The position numbers and the translations under genes are program-made. This document shows positions 39,851-50,310 of a stretch of 64,000 nucleotides of DNA, piece by piece. This DNA is from Setophaga petechia (taxonomy: Eukaryota; Chordata; Aves; Passeriformes; Parulidae): positions 20,906,235-20,970,234 of the forward strand of contig JANCRA010000005.1 in the NCBI GenBank assembly GCA_024362935.1. The letters are read 5' to 3'. Each line of letters starts with the position of its first letter. Positions within the stretch are counted from its first letter, which is position 1. The notes under the pieces are model-generated. The model ran no database searches. It had not been told where the DNA came from and saw only the letters and a program-made list of their open reading frames with translations.

Positions 39851-42800
39851 GAGAAAGGACCTTTTCCTCAGACAATAAATAAAACCAACATGCAAAAGAG
39901 CCCCAGAAGTGAAGACTCAAGCAAGCCTGATGCTGCCACAGGCCCAATCCATTCTCCTGTACTAAGTTCCTAAAATAGACACAATATCCTTGTACCCCAA
40001 ATGAAAGGATTCAGCCAAAACGTAGCTGAAGCAGCACAGTTCAAGCTTCAATGCACATCTTGTTTTCTCCATCATAAATCACCTATTGTAGTGCACATTT
40101 CCAGGTACAAGTCTCATTAGTCCTCGAGAAATAGGGCATATTATGGTAAATCTCAGTCTAGCATGTGGGCTTCTGCTGGGATTATGGTATCTATGACCTA
40201 GCAGGAAAATTACAAGACAGACAAGTGGCACAGGTCAGTAAAGAACCAAAAGCCAGTAAGGACTGCTATGAAAGCATCATGAATGTCAAAAAGCTTTACG
40301 CAGCTCTCAATTTTTTGAGTCCCCTTTCCTTGCTTTATTGCATCTTACCTGACTCATCAACAGCCACCCCAAATGGCTGCAGTCACACTTGTGTGCAACC
40401 CATACTCCAGAAGGTTTCACTGAAATACCAGGGATGAGGATCCATAAACCATATTAACTCTTATGATTGTTTGTTTCCACTGCGTTCTGCAACCCTACTC
40501 CAAGTAATTTATCCAATCCATCTGTTCCTGCCTCTTTCCCACCATCCTCACTTTGTCCTCATGTTCACAAATCTTCCTACCAGCCCACAAGAGCACTCTT
40601 TTCTTACCTGCTTGTTCGGTGTCTGGTAGAAGCTGCTTTTTACCCAGTCACATACCTCAGGTCTTCTTATGCTGCACCCCCATGCTGCTCTTGAAAAGTG
40701 TGACAGCCCTGTGTCTATCTGTTTCAACCACACATGTATATTACATGTTTCTTTACGCAAGGCTATAGCTGAGGTCCCAACAGGGAGCCAATGTTTACAT
40801 ACTAAGGGATACAGCTGTGCCAGATTAGCTTGTGCTCAACACCTCAGAAATAGGCAAAGAGTATAACAGAAATAGCAGAAGCTCAGAAAAGCAGAAGGTC
40901 CCAGTGCAGGTTGCAGCCAAGCTAACAATGTAAGACATGGCTACCACCCTTTCAGAGCCATCATTTTCACCACCAAACCCTCCAGCAGTTACATTTGTAG
41001 TACTAGAATCACAGCCCAGTACCTTCTTCTAGAGTGAAGAATGGCTGACAGAATTAAACCCTCCAAAACCACAATGGAAGAAGCAGTAAGATCTTTTAGT
41101 ATTCTGCTACTTTCTTGAGGTACTGATAATGATTTATGCAATGGCCTAGACAGAGGACAGAAATCAAGAATCAATTTAAGCAGTAAATGTAGAGCAGTCC
41201 CACCTAACACCATAATGATGCCTCCACCACAGGGTAATCACATGAACAGAATCCCATTGATTTTCCCTGCAAATCTGATGTTTTCCTTCTGTTACATTCT
41301 CTGCTGTTGGTCTGTCAAATCAAAACAAGTCCTGATGGAAGAAAACCATCCAGTTAGGAAGCAACTGTGATGAAGTAGCCATTTGTGGTGTTTGTGCATA
41401 AATGATAAATAAAATTCTGTGAATACTTCACATAGAAGAGTAGGCTCCATAGGAACATAGAACTTAAGAATGTGTGTAGGTGGGTTACCCAGTGCATGTG
41501 AAAGTCAGGGACTCCTTTAGATAACGTGAAATTTCAGTGATATTTAGTCCATGTCTGGTACCCAACTCAACGATCTCTCTGATGGTTCTTTTCTTGTCAG
41601 GGGCCCACAAGACTCTTACCTGAAAGACCTTTCAAAAGAAAGGTGTGTTGGATTACGTGATACCACTTATCAACTAATTTTTGCTGTTTGAAAATTATTT
41701 CCTATGGTGATCTGTCATCCTATAATCCTTGTAAAGGTATTGCTCTTCAACAAATTTTGTGGAAAATGCAGCTATGTTGCAAGGTATATACATTAGTAAA
41801 TTTTGTTATATCTGTAGGCAGGCCAGGAGCATGATCAAGATTTGAACTTTTGGAGGCTGTAAGAAAAGTGGTGCTCAAGCAACAAATAGTTCTAAATCTT
41901 GCTTTGGAACCTTTTCCTGGTGGTGTCCATCTCATATTGAGCTCAAAATCTGTCTAACTGAGTCTTCTGACAGAAGAGAAGGCATAGCTGGGGAGGGAAG
42001 GTTATTTCCTTGCAGGTAATTTCCACAGCATTTTCTGCCAACTCCACGATAACAAGGCTTGAGAAGGGTATGAACTGGTGCAAATAAAGGCTTGTACATT
42101 GTCAGATTGCCAAAATGAGCTCTGGAATTACAGACACTCTGTTTTGAGAAAGAAATGGCTTTCTTTTTCCTTAGTTCCAAGATGAAAGAAGGAATTATAT
42201 GTAAAAAGGCTTGTAAAAAATGCTTCCTTTTGATAAAATCTTTTAGAATCTAGAGCACAGAACAACCTGATGCCAACCACTAGTACCCCTGTTGTGAAAA
42301 ATGGCTCTATTCCTGTCTAGCTAAGTCAGCCATGTCATCTTCTGCCCTTTTTTACAATACATGCTCTACATACCTGGTGTTAATGGTAGTGGTAAAGATC
42401 TGGAGGAAAGACAGCCGGCTGCTCATTAGTCCTTCACTTAAACAAGCCAAGAACCACTCTTGACAGGTGACTATTAACTCAATTTCTTCATTCCCCAACA
42501 CCCAGAACAACTTTGAGAGAACATATCGGAGCTTTCCTGAAGCCATTGGCAAAGCTTATCTTCCTGATTCCAGCTGCTGAAAATGCCTAAAACCAAGGCC
42601 TGATAATTCTTTTTCAGACAAGCCCAAAAAAGTGCTCTGCAGAGTCCCTTGCCAGAAAAAAATCTTCATAATCAGACCAGAAATCTGGCTCCTCACAAAC
42701 TTTTCAGTGATGATGATACTGTCCTTAGTCATACTGCTCCTTGACCTGGTAATTAACAATGATTAAAAGCTCTTGTTTTCTGCAAGAATTAGTGTTAGTT

Positions 42801-44484
42801 TGCAACTTGCAAGGATCAAACCATTAGTTCATTCAGGAATGAACACAATACTGAGATTACAGCAAGTCTATGTACAGGCCTTATACTTACTGAAAGTTGA
42901 ATCACTGAAATTGTTAATACAGGATGCTCTCAAAGTCATGCTCTCTTGCAGACCCAGTTTTAAGATCTTCTTATTTCGTGATTACAGAAGACTGTAAGAG
43001 ATAAAACCAACCAAGGATCTAAAGGCCAAGAAACCATACAAGCGAGAAGCCCGACATGAAGACTGTACCAGTAAGAAGCAAGAAGCGCATCAAGCAACCA
43101 TTGTCAGGAATCCATGAAGAGCTGGAAAACATTCTACAAAATGCACTTTTGTCTTGGTATCACATGAATGCCTGGAGGACCAGAAAAGAAGCCATGAGGT
43201 AGGAACAATCCTAGATACACCAAAGATCTTGAGCTCATGAATTTTTGCCCTAGAGGTGAGCAGGGAGCTATGAGCCATTAGGCCCTTTGGCTGCAGGCTT
43301 TCCATGAGACTTCCAGTTAGTTCTTCCAAAACATCAACCTTCTGAAGCTTAACAACAATATATCTTTTTATAAAATGTGCTATCTAAACACTGATGAAAG
43401 GTACTACTTGATGTAGTGAGCATACAAGCTCTGAGAAATAAACCAATCTCATCTTCAGCAATGAGACATGAAAACCCTTGACACCAAAACAGTTTCATCC
43501 ACATATGAACATCAGTAAAAGTGTCATTCCATAAAACTTGTGAAAAGCAGCTTGAATAAGAAAATAGCCCTCTTCCCTCCCACATAAAATAATGCATTAA
43601 TAAAGCTACTTATGGCTAAGAGATGAGAAACAGAACCCAAGTACTAGAAACACACTAATATGCTCTGTACACTACAACAGCTTTTGAAAACCAAGCCCAT
43701 CCACCTGCCTAAAGGAAGGGATTCAGAGCATGTTAATATATTGACAACATCCAGGGAACACTGCAAGTCTAAGCAGAACTGTCTTCCCTCAAGCTGCTGC
43801 TCTCATCCCAACCAATTTCATCCTTTCATTTTTTTAAACAGACAATTAAACTGATGCTGAATTAACTCCCTTTTCTCTGTACCTGTCAATTCCTGTTGCT
43901 CTGAATCTCTAAAAGATTTGCATTAATTTTTTTTCCACCTAATTGCAAATTCAGAAAATCTTTGCTACATGACTTCCAGTTCTCATTTTACTAGGCTGAA
44001 TTGTGCCTGGTTTATCCTAAATTATCCTGGTCTATCCTCTGTCATTTAATACTCCAAAACTTTAGACTTCACAAATAAAAGCTTTTCACTGTCATTAGAG
44101 CATTACATACAACCATTACTCTCTTAAATCTCATAGTTCTCACTTAGTCACAGCTCCTTATTAATACTCCATGTACTGTGCATGTGTCAGAGGACTTAAA
44201 CACAGCCTATAGGATGGGGCCCACATATCCTTCATGCCCTGCTCAACATGAGAGCAAAACATCCCCACTACACCAACACAGCACATTCGTGTCCACGCAC
44301 ATACACAGGGGGGTTTGCGAGCGAGGAGGTGGAAAAATACCATCTCTGTGTCCACAGGGAAAGAAAACACATTTCGGCTTCCCACCGCCTACTGCAAAAT
44401 AATAAAACATCTCAGGCTATCAAGACATATTATGAAATTACACCTTGTTAGTTAACAAGAAGCACAGTAAACTCAAGTCAAAAG
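39851..44484. other. Intergenic DNA immediately downstream of SP3, no gene seen
   Basis: Only short open frames without recognisable similarity are present, and no repeat that I can name. Confidence 0.65.
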
Positions 44485-44500
44485 AAAAAAAAAATAGTGT

Positions 44501-44506
44501 TTTATT
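44501..44506 (-). terminator. Candidate SP3 polyadenylation signal (AATAAA)
   Basis: The plus-strand TTTATT reads AATAAA on the transcript strand. It is followed 10-25 bases downstream by a T-rich stretch (plus-strand A-run at 44481-44494) that suits a downstream U-rich element. It lies 1.42 kb after the SP3 stop codon. Cleavage is inferred at roughly 44480-44492. Confidence 0.6.
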
Positions 44507-44867
44507 AACTACCACACTGTTATAATACACTTTAAACGTACAATAAGGTAGCCTTTAAATTTGAGGTGGTTTTAAGAATAACAAATGAACAGATTTCCAA
44601 ATGTTTGTAAATAGGTGAACTGCAGTAATTATTGTTGTACATTTTTTGAAAATGGTATAGCACTTACAGACTGGCTATATAATTTCACTTTGTACATTTT
44701 CTATAATTGAAAATATAAACAGTAATTAAAAAATAAAAAGAAAATTCAGCATAATAAAAAACATATATGTTTATCAGTTAAATGTACTGGATACATACAA
44801 TTTTTAAGGGAAGAAGCAAAAAAGGAAAGATGGCTGATATTTAAATGCAGATTGACTAACCAAAAAC

Positions 44868-44887
44868 TAAACAACAAACAAACAAAA
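44868..44887. repeat. (ACAA)n run in SP3 3' UTR
   Basis: Short ACAA/AAAC units on the plus strand. Confidence 0.75.
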
Positions 44888-45928
44888 ACCTCATAACCCC
44901 CCTAGTTCACTATGACTATATCCATATGTTTGGGAGTACTGTCAATATGGAAGTGATTTTTCTTTTGTATTTGCATATGTTATATTTTACTGGTAATTTA
45001 CATGATGGCTTTTAAGGCCCTGGCATACAGATGCTTTTTTTGGAAAAAGATTTGATAAAAATCACTGCTGAGACGCAATACACCTTATTTTTGGTCCTCC
45101 AATGTTCAAAAGAAGGGATATACTTCACTATAACATCTGCCTTACCATCCAAATGCTTCAACCTATACATATTTATTTTTCTTAACATTTTAAGCTTTTT
45201 AAACATTGGTTATATTGCCCACCTTGGTTATTGAAAGAATATTAACAAGACATCATTTTGGCAAATTAAATCTTAAACATGGCTTTTCAATAGGATTCAA
45301 AAGGTGACTATCCCTAGAGTTCCATGTTAAAATGTAGTTTGCAAAATCTTACAAGAGTAATGCTTAAAATATTGTACATAGTTAACCTAATTAAAATAAT
45401 TAGCTTTAAAATGACAAGTTGATGAGCTAAGTAAAGCCTACACTATGTAACATTTGCTTGGAAACTTGATTTGTCAGTTATGCATAATAAAAATTCCAGT
45501 CATCAAGAAAATTACAAAATTTCTTTTATCATAATGTGATTTCTTTTCACCCATCAACTTCTTTTATCTTACAATAGATAAATACCAACATGTTCTCATT
45601 TTTTTTACACTAAACCACACAGGATTGATGCATTTGGTTAGACTACCATTTCCATCGTTAAATTCTTTTTTTTTTTTTTTTATATAACTTGGTAAAATTT
45701 CTTCTCTTCTAGATTCCAAAAGTACCTACAAAACCCATGCAATTTTACCATTTTAATATACTATGGAATATTATACAAAGTAAGGCATTTCAGTGTCATG
45801 TATAACCAAGTTACTGTCAATCCAAAAATTTTTGCACATCAATAAAAAGATATCTAAGAACTTAGGAACAATATTCTTCTCACTACTGTATAAAAATAAC
45901 CACAATTAATAGGTATCTTGTGTAATAT

Positions 45929-46245
45929 TTACTCCATTGTCTCATTTCCCGAAACTGTGACAAGCTGTAAAGGTATTTCAGTGTTGGTAAGAATATCCTG
46001 ATTGCTGGTGCCAGATGTATTAACAGTTCCTATTCCTGAAACAGAACCTTGTTGAATATTTGCAAGGATAAGTGTTGTTCCTCCTGCAGTAATCAAAGTA
46101 TCATCAGATGTTGCTTCTACTGATGCCAGCACTGTACTGCTAGAGTGAATACCTTTTTTATTCTGATGTGTTTTAATGTGTTTGGCAAGATGGTCACTTC
46201 TCATAAAGCGTTTTGAACATTCTGGACAGACAAATTTCTTCTCAC
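45929..46245 (-). CDS. SP3: SP3 terminal coding exon: zinc finger 3 and C-terminus
   Basis: This is the coding part of the last exon: 317 bp with its stop codon at 45931-45929. After completing the linker Gly (G|GT) it encodes EKKF, then finger 3, [17 protein letters not shown], with DNA-contact residues R, H, K. This completes the three-finger GC-box-binding domain. The roughly 75-residue C-terminal tail begins [19 protein letters not shown], continues with a hydrophobic [18 protein letters not shown] block, and ends [11 protein letters not shown]. This tail corresponds to activation domain D of Sp factors, and its sequence is what identifies the gene as SP3. The acceptor is tttgatag at 46253-46246. 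A methionine-started open frame extends 13 codons further upstream, but those codons ([11 protein letters not shown]) are polypyrimidine-tract intron, not protein. The Thr-Ser in VEATSDD and the Gly in NTSGTSN appear to differ from the human residues. Confidence 0.97.
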
Positions 46246-48433
46246 CTATCAAAGAAAGAAAAAAAAAAATAATCAATAACACTAAAAATTAAACTTAATG
46301 CTTTTTAGAGTCAGAATTCTAACTAGAATTATACTGAGGAAGAAAGTGATTGAACATGATAAACTTGTGTGTTACATTTCTTGACACCCATACAAATCCC
46401 ATACAATTTATATAAGAACTGATTTAATTTTCTGTGTGTCACTGAGCTTGGGGAGATCTTTCAGGCATGCTAAAGAATATAGCCATCTCATATGCTCAGG
46501 CTGCTAAGTCTCACTGCAATTATTACCAATAAATAACTTCTGGGAGGAGAACAATACCTACCAAATGATGGACAGAGAAGACTGTATGACCTATAGCAGA
46601 ATCACACTTGAGACTGACACACAAGATCATAGGGTAATTGAGGTTTGAAAGGACCTCTGAATGTCTGTGTTCTGATCTCTTTCTAAGCAGTCACCTATGA
46701 GATCAGATCTGGTTGCTGAGGAATTTATCCAGTTTTCTTGAGAACCTTTAAGAATGGAGACTGCAGGAACTCTAAAGACATCCTCTTCCAGTCCCTGGCT
46801 ATTCCCACAATTAAAAAGCTTTTATTTATAGCTGTTCTGAACCCTTCTTATTTCAACATACATCTGCTGTCTATTATCCTTCAACCAATACACGTTCATC
46901 AGGGAAAGTAAGTGCCTTCTTAAGGATGGCCCTTGCAGGTAGCTAGAGAATTACTACTAAGCCCCCTCCCCCTGCCACTACTGTTCTCTTTGTGCATCTG
47001 AATCCTACAGTGTTTCCTCACAAGGCAAATGTTCCAGCTTCCTGATCATGTTGGTCACTCATTAGTGGATTCAATCCTGTCATTAATGTCTTTCTTATAC
47101 TGGGTGCCAAAAACTAGATGCCATGTTCTAGATGCAGTCTAACAGAAGAAGGGAATAATCCCTGGGATCAGGGTTCTTGCTTCTGTTGATACAGCTCTGG
47201 GTATCATTGCTGCTGATCTTTGACCATGTTCCACTTGTCTATCAAGACTCCTGGGTACTTTCCAGAAGAGCTGTTTCCAACCTCTCCATGCTTAGCCTGT
47301 GTTACCCTACGTGTTAATTCCATCCCAGGTGCAGTACTTTGTGACTGCTCTTGCTGAATTTCCTAGGATTCCTGTTAACCCATTCCTTCAGCCTCCATCC
47401 CTCTGAATAGCAGCCTTGCCATCAAGTGCATTGACTGGTCACCCCAGTTTGGGGTCATCCACAAACCTAAGAAGGTACCAGAAGAATTCTGTTGATTCCT
47501 CCAGGTCAATGATAAAAATCTTCTAAGAGGTCAAAGGATAGATCCCTGCAGTTCTCTACATTTTACTGGTAGGCAGGTACACTAGGATCTATTAACCACA
47601 TCATCTGAACTGGATCATTCAACTTGCCATTTTTAAAAACCATCAGCCTGTCCACCCAAACAAACTGTAACCAGCTTGGATTTAGCATCCAAAATGTCTA
47701 CAGAAAAGCACACCATTAAGAACAACATGGAATAGTTTTCACAGACACCCAAATACAGTTTTCTAAGCAATGTAAATGCTGATGAACACAAAAATTATTT
47801 ATCTACAGGTTTTTCCAATACTATGATTTTAAAAGGTAAACATTCTGTTGAACGCAAATATGAATTCAGTTTGTAAGAAAACAGATAAAGCAGACAACAG
47901 ATTTTAAACGAACTGCTCCTTGATAAGGTGGAATATCTACAATAATTTCTTTTCTTTGTATTAGATAGAAGGAGAAATGTGAACCTGAAGTTCCTAAACA
48001 GTGGTCTAACCACGAAACTAAAAGGTGTAGAATGATGCACCATCACATGCTCTTCATTGATCATAGGAATGATATCTAACCCCTAGGCCACCTAGTCCTC
48101 TTTTGTTCTTACTGAAGTTTTAAGATAGGAAAAGAGGTATAATCTGGTTCAAACAAATGAAATACATTGCTGAGCCTGAATCAAAGTAGTCTGATTAAGC
48201 TACATTAAACATCAGCTTAAACGTCAGTTCTGAATCAAGAGGTGTGTGTTTTATCTCTTCAGACCTACCAAAGATTCCCAAGTGTATAAATAAGATTTAG
48301 CTGATTTTGGAAAAATCACACTGCCTTAAAATCAATCCAACTCAAAGATCTGTTCTCCTCTTAAAAGTTATTTATCCAAGCTCAGTCCATAGCACTCCTT
48401 CAGTTAAATACACCAGAATCAAAGACTGGAAAC
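46246..48433 (-). other. SP3: SP3 last intron (2,188 bp)
   Basis: This intron separates the finger 1-2 exon from the finger 3 exon. It starts gtttcc and ends ttctttgatag, and it interrupts the linker Gly codon after its first base. About half of it (46625-47690) is a degenerate CR1 fragment; the remainder is AT-rich with no coding signal. Confidence 0.9.
46625..47690 (-). mobile_element. CR1 LINE 3' fragment inside the SP3 last intron
   Basis: On the plus strand the left end (AGATCATAGGGTAATTGAGG ... GAAAGGACCTCTGAATGTC) is the reverse complement of the avian CR1 3' terminus. The following text matches the order of CR1 3' sequence on the complementary strand: lead GTCTTTCTTATACTGGGTGC, then CTCCTGGGTACTTTCCAGA, GGGGTCATCCACAAACCTAA, and the ATCCCTGCAG region. 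The element is therefore minus-oriented, the same as SP3. It is heavily diverged, with no intact frame. The right (5'-truncated) edge near 47690 is approximate. 5' truncation is usual for CR1 copies. Confidence 0.8.
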
Positions 48434-48630
48434 CTGTGTGCGTTCTTCGGTGTCGCTGGAGCTCATCGCTGCGAGTGAACCTTTTGCCACAGAACATCCA
48501 ATTACAAACAAAGGGACGCTCTCCAGAATGCCAGCGGAGATGAGCTCTCAAATGTGAGGTCTTCCCATATACTTTGCCACATCCTGGTATGTGACAAATG
48601 TGTTGCTTCTTTTTTCCCAAGTTGGAGCCT
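48434..48630 (-). CDS. SP3: SP3 coding exon: zinc fingers 1 and 2
   Basis: This is an internal coding exon of 197 bp encoding [10 protein letters not shown] followed by two C2H2 fingers. Finger 1 reads [19 protein letters not shown] (C-x4-C ... H-x3-H), with DNA-contact residues K, H, A at helix positions -1, 3 and 6. Finger 2 reads [19 protein letters not shown], with contacts R, E, R. This is the Sp-type pattern that binds GC boxes (GGGGCGGGG) and GT boxes in promoters. The fingers are joined by the canonical HSGERPF linker, and the exon ends inside the next linker (RTHTG). The acceptor is ttttaaacag at 48640-48631, preceded by a CT microsatellite; the donor is ACACAG|gtttcc at 48434-48428, which is weak at +3 to +6. 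Phase joins exactly with both neighbouring exons (AG|A Arg before, G|GT Gly after). The Ser in GSN and the Phe in WMFC look like minor differences from the mammalian protein. Confidence 0.97.
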
Positions 48631-48650
48631 CTGTTTAAAAAAGAAAAAAA

Positions 48651-48667
48651 AGAGAGAGAGAGAGAAG
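48651..48667. repeat. (GA)n microsatellite forming the SP3 acceptor polypyrimidine tract
   Basis: This is a run of AG dinucleotides on the plus strand. On the transcript strand it reads as CT repeats followed by T-runs, ending in the TTTTAAACAG acceptor at 48631. It sits 20-37 bases upstream of the finger 1-2 exon. Confidence 0.9.
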
Positions 48668-50261
48668 TTATTCATTCTAATACATTCCTCCAAAATACTG
48701 GTCATATACATACATGGGGCTACATATACCACAACAGATCTGCAACCCATGTTCTTGTTTCCAATACAACTGGATTCTACAATACTTCATTATTTCCATA
48801 AGGAGCTGGAAATAAATTCTATAATGCTATCCCAGCTCCACAGAAAACGATAAATTCAGCTGTGTGTGAAATGTATGTGAAAGAAGCATAATCTTTAAGA
48901 AGCATACATGTATATGAAGTTGGAAATACAATTATGACAGCAGTTTGTACCACTTTGATGCTGAAGTGTCCCTATTTTACATTTCTCAGAGCTTCAGGCT
49001 TTTACCATATCAAAGACAGTTTTGGCAAAGAAAAACACAAAGTACTGCAACTGCCAAAATGGACACTGGAGATTCTGGCAACTGAGTAGAGAACAGATGG
49101 GACTTCTGGCATCTTGGGGAAACCTGAGAATCAGTTTGGGATTTGAAGGCAAGCAGACTAACCTGAATGCTTTCACTAAAAGAGATGGAAGCTGATCTTG
49201 CTGACGTTTAAATGAATTCCTTGGTTTTCCAGTTAAAAAACAGAAATCCATCACAATGAACACAGAATTCACAGATCATATAATCCAGACTAAGCTTGAT
49301 GCTTATTTTAAGATGCTGTCTCACTGAAATGGCAGGTGACTGCGACAAGCACCCCATACAACAGCCTAATTTATATTTTTTTTTAATCAAATCACAAGCG
49401 ATAGACCCAGAGAAAGAGATCAGTCTGGCCAGAGTAGGGCATCATGATTGATTTTAGCCAATTTAAGAGTTCGCTATTGCTGAAAGGAGCACTTGAGGGA
49501 ATAAGTCTGGCTGACAACATAGCTATATGAATGGTAAATGCTGGTACAAGGGAGAAGATTGAAAAATGCAGCCAGGCATCAGGTCACCTTATTCCTCAGC
49601 AACATTAACTTAGAACAAGTAAGTGGATTCTGAAATTACAGTCTTGGGTGCTCCATCCTCCATGACTGATTATACAATTTTCAGCTGCTTCCCCAGAGCA
49701 ATTTTTTTCTTTAAACTGGGTGCTTTAGCTTCTGTTTTACATCTAACAAAGGTTCAGGTTAAAGTGTGTACATGCTTCAAGGAGCTAGCAATTGCCACAA
49801 GCATTTCTGAACATGCACAGAAATGAACTCACTCTAAAACCTCACAGTGTCTAAAGGAGATTCCAACCTAATCACATATGTACCCAAAACATTACAGACA
49901 GTCTAGAAAAGTAAGGAGATAAAATCCCATTAAGTCCTTGGAAATGTTTCTACAATACTCAATATAGAGCAATCTTCATAGTGTTTCATTAGTCATTTTA
50001 TCTCAGAAGATAAAAAACATCACCTGTACCTACAAATTATTAGTCATGACAAATACAAGTTTTGATTTCAGAACATATTCAATAGAAGCAGAAGCAGAGT
50101 CCAGAAGGCTTTTGATCCTGTTGCAGCAGGAGAATCATCTAAGGACTTTATCCTCACATCTTCTCCAAACAAACTCTAGTGTCTTCCCCTCCACAGAAAT
50201 TAGTACAAATATTTTGTAACTTGGCATGATAAAGTACATAAATTGGATTAAATCAATTTTT

Positions 50262-50310
50262 CATCAAAATTCAATTCTGACATCAAAATTCAATTCTGAC
50301 ATCAAAATTC
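50262..50310. repeat. Short tandem duplication, 19-bp unit, about 2.6 copies
   Basis: The unit CATCAAAATTCAATTCTGA occurs at 50262-50280 and 50281-50299, followed by a partial copy of 11 bases to 50310. The two full copies are identical. It is intronic in SP3. Confidence 0.9.

Larger units (their letters stand above)
44485..45928 (-). other. SP3: SP3 3' untranslated region
   Basis: About 1.44 kb of AT-rich sequence lies between the stop codon and the likely poly(A) site, with many ATTTA pentamers on the transcript strand and a run of A's on that strand at 45665-45680. No other open frame of note is present. The 3' limit is inferred from the hexamer at 44501-44506 and is uncertain by tens of bases; earlier AATAAA hexamers on the minus strand (for example near 45172) could give shorter forms. 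Confidence 0.7.

Noticed and set aside
42950..43150. Possible processed pseudogene (Lys/Glu-rich local text)
   Set aside because: No continuous frame, no recognisable protein and no poly(A) remnant.
46246..46282. Upstream methionine and 12 codons joined to the finger 3 exon
   Set aside because: These codons are the intron's polypyrimidine tract; the acceptor at 46246 and phase with the preceding exon define the true start.
48554..48853. 99-codon plus-strand frame opposite the finger 1-2 exon
   Set aside because: It is an antisense shadow of the SP3 exon running through the GA microsatellite.
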